From JTS-RE37 sp963756115 (GTDB lineage: Bacteria > Bacteroidota > Bacteroidia > Flavobacteriales > Flavobacteriaceae): a stretch of DNA of 64,000 nucleotides. Shown one piece after another: positions 19,255-27,839 of the stretch. Position 1 is the stretch's first letter. Each line of letters begins with the position of its first letter. The notes below the pieces were generated by a model. The model made no database searches. It was not told where the DNA came from and saw only the letters and a list, made by a program, of their open reading frames with translations. The stretch lies in assembly GCA_963756115.1 (NCBI GenBank), contig CAVWMN010000002.1, forward strand, positions 1-64,000. Direction: 5' to 3'. Position numbers and translations under genes: made by a program.

Positions 19255-19342
19255 CCTGGTATCCCAATTTAGAAACAGGAACCGCACATCATCGGATTTA
19301 CAACCCCAAAATATTAACTGATCAACCCCAAAACCGGATATA

Positions 19343-20899
19343 ATGAAATTACTAAACCTGATACTGATTTTTTTGCTTCAAATTAGCACCCTTACTGCCC
19401 AAACAACGGGGGATGGACCGTTCCCCCAACTCATCATCAGGGGGGTGACCCTGATCAATGGAAATGGAGCGCCTCCCCAGGGCCCCATGGATATTGTGGT
19501 TGAGGATAACATTATTACGCAGGTACAATCTGTTGGCTATCCGGGCGTGGCTATTGATGACAGCAAACGGCCTAAACTGGCGGATGGTGGAAAGGAACTG
19601 GACTGCAGCGGGATGTACCTCATGCCCGGTTTTATAGATATGCACACCCATATTGGAGGGGAATCACAAGGAGCTGATCCCGAATATGTTTTCAAGTTAT
19701 GGATGGCCCATGGGGTTACCACCGTCCGTGAAGTGGGAGGTCCTGGTTTGTCCTGGTCACTGGATCTGAAGCAGAAGAGCAATAAACACCAGATCGCCGC
19801 TCCAAGGATATTCACACATACCGTTTTTGGACAGGGAACGGATAACACGATCAATACCCCGGAAATGGCACGTGAATGGGTACGGACAAATGCAAAAAAC
19901 GGTGCAGACGGGATCAAATTTTTTGGCGCTCCCCCCCAGATCATGTCGGCCGCATTGGATGAAAATAAAAAACTGGGGCTTCGCTCTGCCTGCCACCATG
20001 CCCAATTGGATGTGGCCAGATGGAATGTGCTCCATTCAGCCCGTGCCGGACTCACTACGATGGAGCACTGGTATGGTTTGCCCGAAGCACTGTTTGATGA
20101 CCGTACCGTACAGGATTACCCATTGGATTACAATTACAACAACGAACAAGATCGTTTTGGGGAAGCCGGGAAGCTTTGGCAGCAGGCTGCCAAGCCTTAT
20201 TCTGAACATTGGAACAAGGTGATGGACGAACTGATCAGCCTGGATTTCACGCTGGACCCCACATTCAATATTTATGAAGCCAGCAGGGACCTCCAGGGAG
20301 CCCGGCGTGCGGAATGGCATGAAGATTATACCCTCCCTTCACTTTGGGAATTCTACCAACCCAGCAAAATATCCCACGGTTCGTACTGGCATTACTGGGG
20401 TACAGAACAGGAAGTCGCCTGGAGGGAAAATTTCAGGCTCTGGATGACCTTTATCAATGAATATAAAAACCGGGGAGGCAGGGTTACCACCGGATCAGAT
20501 TCTGGTTTTATTTTCCAGTTATATGGTTTTGCCTATATCCGGGAGCTCGAATTGCTTCGGGAAGCTGGTTTTCACCCGTTGGAAGTTATCCGGGCAGCAA
20601 CTTTAAATGGTGCTGAGGCATTGGGGATGGCAGATAAATTAGGAACGGTGGAGGTTGGGAAACTGGCCGACTTTGTAATTATCTCTGAGAATCCGCTGGA
20701 AAACCTAAAGGTACTGTATGGTACGGGTGCCATCAAACTTACGGATGAAAATGAAGTAGTACGCGTTGGGGGTGTCAGCTATACTATTAAGGACGGGGTA
20801 ATATATGACGCGAAGCAATTGCTGAAAGAGGTAAAACAAATGGTAGACACGGAAAAAAAGAAAACCGGCTACAAAATCAGGCAGCCCGGCATAAATTAA
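19343..20899 (+). CDS. Secreted metal-dependent amidohydrolase
   Basis: 518 residues with a Sec signal peptide (LLQISTLTAQ). The amidohydrolase barrel has intact metal ligands: GFIDMHTHIGG (HxH near 99-101), a lysine in GIKFFGAP (about 193), HH in ACHHAQL, H in TMEHWYG and D in TGSDSGF (about 390), plus the GTVEVGKLADFVI C-terminal motif. Relatives include imidazolonepropionase-like and prolidase-like dipeptidases. The preceding peptidase suggests a role in peptide breakdown; the exact substrate cannot be read from the sequence. A decayed relative lies at 25749-26422. Confidence 0.88.
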   Translation: MKLLNLILIFLLQISTLTAQTTGDGPFPQLIIRGVTLINGNGAPPQGPMDIVVEDNIITQVQSVGYPGVAIDDSKRPKLADGGKELDCSGMYLMPGFIDMHTHIGGESQGADPEYVFKLWMAHGVTTVREVGGPGLSWSLDLKQKSNKHQIAAPRIFTHTVFGQGTDNTINTPEMAREWVRTNAKNGADGIKFFGAPPQIMSAALDENKKLGLRSACHHAQLDVARWNVLHSARAGLTTMEHWYGLPEALFDDRTVQDYPLDYNYNNEQDRFGEAGKLWQQAAKPYSEHWNKVMDELISLDFTLDPTFNIYEASRDLQGARRAEWHEDYTLPSLWEFYQPSKISHGSYWHYWGTEQEVAWRENFRLWMTFINEYKNRGGRVTTGSDSGFIFQLYGFAYIRELELLREAGFHPLEVIRAATLNGAEALGMADKLGTVEVGKLADFVIISENPLENLKVLYGTGAIKLTDENEVVRVGGVSYTIKDGVIYDAKQLLKEVKQMVDTEKKKTGYKIRQPGIN

Positions 20900-20958
20900 T
20901 GGTTGCATATCGAAACCAGAACTATTCCGGAGTTACCGCCACACTTTTAGTTACTGTA

Positions 20959-21078
20959 TTACCGATTCCTCCTGTAGGATGGAATTTTCAATGGACGTAA
21001 GGATCCCCGTGTTTTAGGAAAAACAACAACATGGCTGAAGATAAGGATCAATGCGAGTAAAAGGACAGCTAGAATCAT
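20959..21078 (-). CDS. Possible 39-aa membrane peptide
   Basis: A short minus-strand frame begins MILAVLLLALILIFSHVVVF and ends with a basic tail. It could encode a single-span peptide, but there is no clear ribosome site and no family, so it may be chance. Confidence 0.2.
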   Translation of the reverse strand: MILAVLLLALILIFSHVVVFPKTRGSLRPLKIPSYRRNR

Positions 21079-21134
21079 AGGGCTATTTGATAAGGATGCC
21101 GGTTATATTAAACCCCATTAGGGTAGGGCACTGT

Positions 21135-21392
21135 TTAAGATAATTTAGCTTTATTGTATTTGGTTGAAAAGGCCAGGGCCTTTTTTACCCGTGAGAACTT
21201 AGATCGGTATAACCTCGCAACTTCCATTTCCGTTGCCGGCGTAATTTGCTTATTAGCGATAGCATCAGCAGTGCTATCAACCAGAACAATATCCATTTTA
21301 AATGATTCCACTTTAACATCAGCAGGTGTATTATGAGCCAGCGCTGCAGCTCCGAAAAGTAATACTAAGGATAAGGTTATAATAGCTTTCAT
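21135..21392 (-). CDS. Small secreted basic protein, paralogue A (85 aa)
   Basis: An 85-residue protein with a clear signal peptide (MKAIITLSLVLLFGAAALAH) and a mature part of about 65 residues. The C-terminal block VARLYR..FSRVKKALAF.TK.NK.KLS closely matches the protein at 26419-26658 (VARLYKFKNSAIKKALSFTT), so the two are paralogues with the same size and organisation. Function unknown; no Cys residues. The basic amphipathic C-terminus could bind membrane, nucleic acid or envelope polymer. A conserved 36-bp element lies 49 bp upstream and is shared with the paralogue. Confidence 0.85.
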   Translation of the reverse strand: MKAIITLSLVLLFGAAALAHNTPADVKVESFKMDIVLVDSTADAIANKQITPATEMEVARLYRSKFSRVKKALAFSTKYNKAKLS

Positions 21393-21441
21393 GCGATTCG
21401 TTTGGTTATACTAATTTAACGCCATCGTCTCCGGGACGGGC

Positions 21442-21477
21442 CTGTAAATCGCTGAACAACAGCTATTTTTCGCTGAG
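21442..21477 (-). promoter_or_regulatory. Conserved 36-bp element, copy 1 (LytTR-like operator candidate)
   Basis: On the minus strand the element reads CGAAAAATA at offset 6-14, GTTGTTC at 18-24, CGA at 27-29 and TTACA at 31-35. It matches the copy at 26710-26745 at 25 of 36 positions with no gaps. TCAGCGA occurs twice, 21 bp apart, a direct repeat on the same DNA face. It ends 49 bp before the start codon of the paralogue A gene. Confidence 0.7.
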
Positions 21478-21600
21478 GTGAAAAAAAAGGATAAAGTGGC
21501 ATCTATGCCGGATATACGGGAACACAACCAAAAACAACCTACCGAAAAAGCTTGCACTTAATCGGTGAAGTTCCGAAGATAATATGTCGTGAACTACTCC

Positions 21601-21640
21601 AGGTTCACCCGAATACCATGTATGTTTGATCGGTGAACCT
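21601..21640. repeat. Inverted repeat in the gap before the ABC permease gene
   Basis: AGGTTCACC (21601-21609) and GGTGAACCT (21632-21640) form a perfect 9-bp inverted repeat around 22 bp. ATCGGTGAA at 21561 and 21629 is also a direct repeat. It could be an operator or an mRNA end structure; no T-tract is present on either strand. Confidence 0.35.
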
Positions 21641-21686
21641 AAACTTCGCTGGAAATGCTGCTATCCAGGTAAAGTTGAATGCAGGT

Positions 21687-24239
21687 TTACCTGGCTTCTT
21701 TTCTGAGCACTTCCAGGGGCGGGCTGCTCAGAACCCCCCTGCTATTGAAAAGACCAATCCCCAGCACCAGAAGTGTAATACCAGGCAACAGTATCAGGAA
21801 TGGTATCCAGGACGGGATAAAGGGCATTTCGAAAACGAGTATCGCCAGCAACTGGCTGCTTATCAGTGACAGCAAAATACCAAAAAGGCTGCCCAGCACA
21901 CCAAGGTAAAGGTATTCCAGGGCCGTTATCCTGATAATCTGTTTGCTGCGTGCCCCCAGAGTCCTGAGCAAAACACTTTCCCTTATACGCTGGTACTTAC
22001 TCGTACGGACGGCACCGATCAGTACGATGATCCCTGTAAGGATACTGAAGAATGCCATAAAATTGATCACCCAGGAGACTTTATCCAGTATCCCCTCTAT
22101 CAGGCTCACCACCTGCCGGAGGTCAATTATGGAAACATTCGGGAAAGCCCGAACTACTTCCCGCTGTAACCTGGCGGAAGAAGCCACGTCCGGGGTCTTG
22201 GTACTTAATACATGGAACTGGGGCGCCCGTTCCAGCACCCCGGTGGGGAATACAACGGAAAAATTCAATTGCATCCTGCCCCAATCTACGGCACGGATAC
22301 TGCCCACCACCGTTTTCATAAGTAATCCCTGGACATTGAAAGTGAGGGAATCCCCTACCTTGACGCGTGCATCACCGGCAACGTTTTCAGCCAGGGAAAT
22401 GGGGATAATACCGTCACTTCCGGCTGATGAAGTCCATTGACCGGCAGTCAGTTGTTCCGATTCAATCAGGGAATCCCGGTAGGTCACCCTGAATTCATGG
22501 TTCAGTACCCATGAGTTGCGTCTTCTGGTAGTATCCTGCCTGATATCGTTAACGGACCTCCCATTGATACTTTGGATCCGCATGGTAATGATCGGGATCC
22601 GGTTCAGAACCGGCAGCCCGTTGTTTTGGATTATGCCGGCGACGGCATCCTGTTGTTCTGACTGCACATCCAGGAGAATAAGATTCGGACTGTCAGCACC
22701 ATTTTCAATGGAGGCCTTGGCCAGCAGGATATCCTTGGTAAAGTATAAGTTGCTGATAAGGAAAGTGCCCACACCCACGGCCAGCAACAGCGTCATAGTT
22801 TGATTGTTGGGGCGATACAGGTTGAGCAGGCTTTGGCGGGTAGTAAAACTCCAGTTTACCGGATAATATTTTTTAACGGCCCACATGAGCAATGCTGCCA
22901 TTCCCGAAAGCAGTGCAAATGTTACTAGGATCCCAGCGACAAAAGCGAGGGCATAGTCCCCATCCTGGAGAATCCAGTAGGAGAATAAATAGATAACCCC
23001 CACGATGGCGCCCAGGATACTGAATACAGCCCGTCTTGATTTTTTTACCGGCTGCTCCTGGATCCGCAAAACCTGAAGCGGACTAACATACCAGGTCCCC
23101 ATCAAGGGAAGCATCGCAAAGAGAACAGACATGACCACACCCAGTATCAGCCCCATAACAATGGGTAGCGGGGCTACTGAAATCTGAACATCAAATGGTA
23201 AAAATGATTTTAAGATCAGCGGAAATACCAACTGCAGCAACAAACCTCCAATAGTCCCTATAAATCCGCCCAGCAAGCCCATTCCTGCTATTTGGAGTAA
23301 ATAAATGTAGAATGTCTGTTTCCGGGTTGCACCAAGGCATTTAAGCACCGCAACGGCACGTAATTTTTCTTTGATATAGATATTCACCGAACTGGCGATC
23401 CCCACACAACCCAGCAGCAATGCTATGAAGGCTACCAGATTGAGGAACTTACCGACATTTTCATAGCGTCTTCCAAGCCGCTGGCTTGTAGAGGTATGGG
23501 TATCCAGATCAGCATCCTCGGCATCGAGCCGGGGATCAATGGTTTCATCCAACACCTCCAGGTCCATCCCTTTCCGGGCTTCAAAATAATACTTGTATTC
23601 CTGCCGGCTCCCAACCTGCAACAGGCCTGTTTTTTCTATAAATGAATAGGGAACGATAACCGCTGGGGCAACAGAACTCCTGAATGCACTGCTCCCAGGT
23701 GCGGCCATAAGGCTTCCCGCGATGGGCAATGTCACCAGGCCTACCTTAATACTGTCACCTGGTTTTAAATTGTATTGCAACATAATAGTGGCATCCACCA
23801 GGGCAGCTCCGTTAGAGGTATAGTCCCTGGCTGCGGTCACAGGTTTTGTTTCCAGCTCACCATAAACGGGGAAATCTCCTTCAATCCCCCGGACTTCCAC
23901 AAGCTTTGTTGCGCCGTTTGCGGGAAAACTTGCCATGGATGCAAAATTTACCTCCCTGGCTGCCTGTCCCCCAAGGGAATCGATTATTTGCTGTACCTTT
24001 TCATTGGGCAACTGATTGCTGTCAATGATATAATCAGCCCCCATGAGCGCCTTTGACTGCAATACAATATTGTCACTGAGGTTATCACTAAAAGACTGGA
24101 TTGCCACCACAGCGGCTATTCCCAATATGATAGAGGCCATAAAAAGTACCAGCCTGCGGGCACTGGCCCTGCCATCCCTCCAGGCCATCTTAAACAGCCA
24201 GGAAATCCCAGCTTTACCGATAGGTTGTTTTATAATCAC
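21687..24239 (-). CDS. ABC transporter permease, YbbP/FtsX type
   Basis: 850 residues with an N-terminal span, a long periplasmic domain, about ten hydrophobic spans in total and two FtsX (MacB-like) domains at about 265-395 and 730-845. The start is GTG at 24239, and its TGA overlap with the upstream ATPase stop (GTGA) shows translational coupling. With the ATPase it forms an exporter-type complex like E. coli YbbAP, usually linked to lipid, lipoprotein or toxin handling at the envelope. Confidence 0.9.
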   Translation of the reverse strand: MIIKQPIGKAGISWLFKMAWRDGRASARRLVLFMASIILGIAAVVAIQSFSDNLSDNIVLQSKALMGADYIIDSNQLPNEKVQQIIDSLGGQAAREVNFASMASFPANGATKLVEVRGIEGDFPVYGELETKPVTAARDYTSNGAALVDATIMLQYNLKPGDSIKVGLVTLPIAGSLMAAPGSSAFRSSVAPAVIVPYSFIEKTGLLQVGSRQEYKYYFEARKGMDLEVLDETIDPRLDAEDADLDTHTSTSQRLGRRYENVGKFLNLVAFIALLLGCVGIASSVNIYIKEKLRAVAVLKCLGATRKQTFYIYLLQIAGMGLLGGFIGTIGGLLLQLVFPLILKSFLPFDVQISVAPLPIVMGLILGVVMSVLFAMLPLMGTWYVSPLQVLRIQEQPVKKSRRAVFSILGAIVGVIYLFSYWILQDGDYALAFVAGILVTFALLSGMAALLMWAVKKYYPVNWSFTTRQSLLNLYRPNNQTMTLLLAVGVGTFLISNLYFTKDILLAKASIENGADSPNLILLDVQSEQQDAVAGIIQNNGLPVLNRIPIITMRIQSINGRSVNDIRQDTTRRRNSWVLNHEFRVTYRDSLIESEQLTAGQWTSSAGSDGIIPISLAENVAGDARVKVGDSLTFNVQGLLMKTVVGSIRAVDWGRMQLNFSVVFPTGVLERAPQFHVLSTKTPDVASSARLQREVVRAFPNVSIIDLRQVVSLIEGILDKVSWVINFMAFFSILTGIIVLIGAVRTSKYQRIRESVLLRTLGARSKQIIRITALEYLYLGVLGSLFGILLSLISSQLLAILVFEMPFIPSWIPFLILLPGITLLVLGIGLFNSRGVLSSPPLEVLRKEAR

Positions 24240-24925
24240 GATACGGCGGTGGTTTCGTTTGTCAGGATTCTGCCACCTTTAAGCCTTAGGATATGTCTGG
24301 TCCGCTGTGCGAGCTCAGCATCATGTGTGACAATGACAAGGGTGGTACCAGCTTCCTTGTTGAGATCAAAGAGCAATTGAACTACCTTTTCGCCGGTTTC
24401 AGCATCAAGGTTCCCTGTAGGTTCATCAGCAAAGAGTATGGAGGGACTGTTGCAGAATGCCCTCGCCATGGCTACCCGTTGCTGCTCCCCGCCAGAAAGC
24501 TGGGATGGATAGTGATGGGACCTTTCTGCCAGACCAACCTTTTCCAGCAGGCCCATAGCCACTTTTCGGGCGTTTTTATCCCCTTGTAATTCCAGTGGTA
24601 CACTTACATTTTCAAGTGCTGTAAGGGTTGGCAACAACTGGAAATCCTGAAAAATGAATCCTACTTCCCGGTTGCGCAACAGGGCCCGCTGATCCTCGTT
24701 TAACTCATTCAGCGGTTTTCCACAAAGGGTAATACTTCCGGAATTGGCTTCGTCCAGTCCTGCACAAAGGCCTAACAATGTTGTTTTTCCGCTGCCGGAA
24801 GGACCTACAATTGAAAAAGTATCCCCTTGGGATATATCGAATGAAATGTCTTCCAGAACTGTCAGTTTTTTAGAACCACTGCTATAGGTTTTCTTTAGCT
24901 GATGAACGTTTAATATATTTGCCAT
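24236..24925 (-). CDS. ABC transporter ATP-binding protein, YbbA/LolD-like
   Basis: 229 residues from the ATG at 24925 (an upstream TTG at 24961 would add 12 residues of poor fit). Walker A GPSGSGKT, signature LSGGEQQR, Walker B ILFADEPTGNLD and the H-loop VTHD are all present, of the MacB/LolD subclass. It partners the permease that overlaps its stop codon. A TesA-like lipoprotein gene begins 69 bp away in the opposite direction, the same divergent arrangement as tesA and ybbAP in enterobacteria. Confidence 0.92.
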   Translation of the reverse strand: MANILNVHQLKKTYSSGSKKLTVLEDISFDISQGDTFSIVGPSGSGKTTLLGLCAGLDEANSGSITLCGKPLNELNEDQRALLRNREVGFIFQDFQLLPTLTALENVSVPLELQGDKNARKVAMGLLEKVGLAERSHHYPSQLSGGEQQRVAMARAFCNSPSILFADEPTGNLDAETGEKVVQLLFDLNKEAGTTLVIVTHDAELAQRTRHILRLKGGRILTNETTAVS

Positions 24926-24994
24926 GCTGATCTCTTGATATGCTTTTAACAAGGAGGGCAAAATAAGGAAATGAATTTGATTTATAAGCCGGCT

Positions 24995-25705
24995 ATGGCG
25001 CAGAACATCTTAAAGTTTAGTTATTTTTTTGCCCTTTTCCTTCTGTTCTCATGCGGAGGTCAGGAGGCAAAGGAAAAGGACGCGGAAGAAGGGGCAGCTG
25101 CCACTACTTCGGTTGACACCATTTCGAATAGCATGGATAAGGTTATCCTATTCTATGGAAACAGCCTAACGGCAGGTTATGGGCTTGATCCCAAAGAGGC
25201 CTTCCCGGCGCTCATCCAGGATAAGCTGGATTCGCTCGGATTAAATTATACCGTGATCAATGCCGGGTTGAGCGGGGAAACCACTTCCGGCGGGAGGACC
25301 AGGCTGCAATGGATCCTGAACCAACAAACGGATATCTTTATATTGGAATTGGGTGCCAATGATGGATTGCGGGGTATCCCCTTGGAGGAAACACGCAAAA
25401 ACCTGCAGGAAATTATCGATGCGGTACGTGAAAATAACCCGCAAACAGAAATCATTCTGGCCGGCATGCAGATTCCGCCAAACCTGGGACAGGACTATAC
25501 AACGGAATTCAGGGATATTTTCCCGGGCCTGGCCTCCAAAAACAACGTCCAGCTCATTTCTTTCCTCCTGGAAGGAGTGGCCGGCAACCCGGAGCTCAAT
25601 CAACAGGATGGTATCCATCCTACTGCTGAAGGGCATAAAATACTTGCCCGGAATGTCTGGCAGGAACTGGAACCCATACTGGAAAAAGAAAATACGCTTA
25701 ATTGA
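24995..25705 (+). CDS. Arylesterase / lysophospholipase L1-like SGNH hydrolase, lipoprotein (TesA-like)
   Basis: About 236 residues from ATG 24995 (an ATG at 24971 is an alternative). A lipobox LLFSC (Cys about 20) predicts a lipoprotein, followed by a low-complexity Glu/Ala linker. SGNH blocks are present: GNSLT (nucleophile Ser; the usual GDSL Asp is Asn), NAGLSGETTSGG, GANDGL and DGIHPTAEGH (Asp and His). It probably cleaves esters or lysophospholipids in the periplasm. Divergent position to the ABC exporter pair suggests a shared function in lipid traffic. Confidence 0.9.
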   Translation: MAQNILKFSYFFALFLLFSCGGQEAKEKDAEEGAAATTSVDTISNSMDKVILFYGNSLTAGYGLDPKEAFPALIQDKLDSLGLNYTVINAGLSGETTSGGRTRLQWILNQQTDIFILELGANDGLRGIPLEETRKNLQEIIDAVRENNPQTEIILAGMQIPPNLGQDYTTEFRDIFPGLASKNNVQLISFLLEGVAGNPELNQQDGIHPTAEGHKILARNVWQELEPILEKENTLN

Positions 25706-25748
25706 GCGCATTCGGGTAATTCTGAACCTATTGTTCCAAGCCAGGCAT

Positions 25749-26422
25749 ATGATACTTCTCCTTTTTCTAATGGCTGTCCCTATCACAAATTCCTGTAAAG
25801 ATACAGGCGACCCCTTATGACCTTACCATTAATAATATAAGGATAGCAGATCCCCTGCATCAAAAAATTATACCCCATCAAACTATATATATCAAAGAAG
25901 GGGTACTAACCGAAGTAGCAGGCAGTTCCCGGATCCCGAATTGAAGGGTCCGGCATTTATTAACAGGACAGATAATGTGATAGCCTCGTTTTGGGACTTG
26001 CACCGCCCCGTTACCTGGCAAGACATTCTGGATACGGAGCTGTTTCCGGTATTTAGTACGATGGCATCCCGGGGGCAAAGACCAAAGCTACCTTACACCT
26101 ACCTATTACGTGAACGGGTTACCTATGTTAGTGGGAAGTGACTTCGGAGGTATGGCGTATGTATATCCCGGGTACGGGTTTCGCGAATAAACGGCACTTC
26201 TCCGGGAAACCGGAATCAGCAACTATGATAACCTTAAGTATATTTTGCTGTTGCGGAATCGCATGGAACAATTGAAATAGGGAAAATGGCTGGTTTGGCA
26301 ATCCTGAATAAAAGCCCTGTTGAAGATATCAGCAATTCCTTGCTATAGATGAAGTGATCCGGGCGGGGATAAGTATACGGTTGTCATACCCAGCCATTAA
26401 CCACCCTGACTGGAAATTTTAA
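25749..26422 (+). pseudogene. Decayed amidohydrolase lipoprotein gene
   Basis: The start codes for a lipoprotein signal (MILLLFLMAVPITNSC), shifts frame near 25815 into an amidohydrolase N-terminus (YDLTINNIRIADP, YIKEGVLTEV), then stops. After a deleted or scrambled centre, amidohydrolase C-terminal pieces appear in changing frames: GLPMLVGSDFGG, FRE*TALLRETGISNYD, GTIEIGKMAGLAILNKSP and SLAIDEVIRAGI. The central barrel with the first metal ligands is missing. The sequence contains several stops and at least three frame changes, too many for sequencing error. Its last codon overlaps the end of the converging small-protein gene. Confidence 0.85.
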
Positions 26423-26658
26423 GCTAATTTAGACCGGTTCCTTTTGGTAGTAAATGAAAGGGCTTTCTTTATCGCAGAATTCTTGAATTTGTATAAACGG
26501 GCTACCCTGTTTTGATCTTTTTGTACAGTTTTAAATGTGGAAGCAGCAACCACAATTCCCATTTCAATTGTATCAACCTTAGAAACAGCCTGAGGCTTCT
26601 GTGCCTGTGCTGAAAATCCTATTAAAAGAACAAAAAGTAAAGTTGCGATTGTTTTCAT
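26419..26658 (-). CDS. Small secreted basic protein, paralogue B (79 aa)
   Basis: From the ATG at 26658 the protein has 79 residues; an ATG at 26664 adds two. Signal peptide MKTIATLLFVLLIGFSAQAQ aligns with that of paralogue A (MKAIITLSLVLLFGAAALAH), and both mature parts end with VARLY(R/K), a KKAL(A/S)F(S/T)TK core and a basic K-L tail. The spacing of start codon to the shared upstream element (51 bp) is nearly the same as in copy A (49 bp), which favours the 26658 start. Function unknown. A LytTR regulator is encoded divergently 281 bp away. Confidence 0.83.
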   Translation of the reverse strand: MKTIATLLFVLLIGFSAQAQKPQAVSKVDTIEMGIVVAASTFKTVQKDQNRVARLYKFKNSAIKKALSFTTKRNRSKLA

Positions 26659-26709
26659 AACCATGGGTCGTTTATATAATTAAAACGGCCCAGTACATCT
26701 CCAGCCGGG

Positions 26710-26745
26710 TTGTAATTCGTCGAACAACTCTTATTTTTCGGTATT
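26710..26745 (-). promoter_or_regulatory. Conserved 36-bp element, copy 2 (LytTR-like operator candidate)
   Basis: Minus-strand sequence carries CGAAAAATA, then GTTGTTC, CGA and TTACA at the same offsets as copy 1, with CGA trinucleotides 21 bp apart. It lies between paralogue B and the LytTR gene, 51 bp from the former and 194 bp from the latter, so it could also affect the regulator. Confidence 0.7.
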
Positions 26746-26893
26746 CGGCAAGAGGTTGGATGAAGTGTGAAATACTCCCGATAAAGGAACGTGCATCGTA
26801 AAACACCTTACCGGAAGGTTCGGTATTTTATCGACTGCCCCGTCGGATTTACTAAGGTAATTGGAAATGGTTTTTGGGTTTACTGGATACTTT

Positions 26894-26909
26894 AGTAACT
26901 TAGGTTACT
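26894..26909. promoter_or_regulatory. Palindrome upstream of the LytTR gene
   Basis: AGTAAC-TTAG-GTTACT is a perfect 6-bp inverted repeat 30 bp before the LytTR start codon. A related sequence TTACTAAGGTAA lies at 26849. It could be an operator or overlap the promoter. Confidence 0.35.
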
Positions 26910-26939
26910 CTTGAATCCAACTCAGATCCCGAAATAGGT

Positions 26940-27755
26940 ATGGCACTCAGAAAGATCCGGACACTACTTGATCACAATTGGATGATGCTCATACTTTTTT
27001 GTATGAGCGCATACATCCTGGCGGTACTACAGGACCTTGTTTTTTCCAAACTATATAATACGGGCTTTTATTGGTCTGAAACCTTGCTCTATAATGTATA
27101 CTGGTTCCTGTTCCCACCTTTTTTATATCTGGTGGATCGGTTATCCGTAGCCGGGAAAATAAGGTCCCGGGTATTCAAAGGGGTTTACCATGTCTTTCTG
27201 GGATGTATTTTCTCCATCATACACATTTACCTTTTCGCCTTTATATTTGTTGGAATAAGTACCCTTATAAACGACAACCCCCACAGCTTGTCTGTAATTC
27301 GTAACGCTGCATTCTCCAATCAACTGTATATAACCGTCCTTGCCTATTCATTCCTGCCCTGGATATATCCCTATATCAAAGATCTGAAAAGGCCTTTACA
27401 TTCACATGAAGCCAGGTTTCCATCCGGCACCCTTGCCATCAAACAAGGATCCCGTACCAAAATGATCGCCATCCATACTATTACTTCCATCTTAACAGAC
27501 AAACCCTATAGTGCCCTTTTTGTGAATGGGGAAAAGATTTTGCACAATGAAAGCCTTAAAAAACTGGGAGAATCGCTGGACCCGGAAGTATTTATCAGGG
27601 TTCATCGTTCAGCAATTATCAATAAGGCACATATACGGCAGTTCAGATCCCGGGGAAACGGGGATTATGATGTTGACCTCTCGGACGGTATGACCATCAG
27701 GCTGAGCCGACATTATCGCAGCAATTGGGAAGGACTCCTACTCCACTCGGCATAA
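26940..27755 (+). CDS. Membrane-anchored LytTR-family transcription regulator
   Basis: 271 residues: about four hydrophobic spans (about 15-145), a short linker, then a LytTR DNA-binding domain (about 165-268) with the characteristic VHRSAIINKAHI segment and a C-terminal LSRHYR. There is no response-receiver domain, so sensing probably occurs through the membrane part. LytTR proteins bind paired direct repeats spaced by two helical turns; two such elements exist in this window at the paralogous small-protein genes. The dioxygenase-fusion gene starts 84 bp downstream on the same strand and may be in the same unit. Confidence 0.9.
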   Translation: MALRKIRTLLDHNWMMLILFCMSAYILAVLQDLVFSKLYNTGFYWSETLLYNVYWFLFPPFLYLVDRLSVAGKIRSRVFKGVYHVFLGCIFSIIHIYLFAFIFVGISTLINDNPHSLSVIRNAAFSNQLYITVLAYSFLPWIYPYIKDLKRPLHSHEARFPSGTLAIKQGSRTKMIAIHTITSILTDKPYSALFVNGEKILHNESLKKLGESLDPEVFIRVHRSAIINKAHIRQFRSRGNGDYDVDLSDGMTIRLSRHYRSNWEGLLLHSA

Positions 27756-27839
27756 GGATAACTCCACCTGGGATAATGTTCTGACCCGGACTTGATTGGC
27801 AGGCTCATGACGGTGTAAATTGCAGTAAAAACCAAAACT

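Noticed and set aside
25241..25786. Minus-strand frame of 181 residues over the TesA-like gene
   Set aside because: Shadow of the SGNH hydrolase gene; no recognisable domain.
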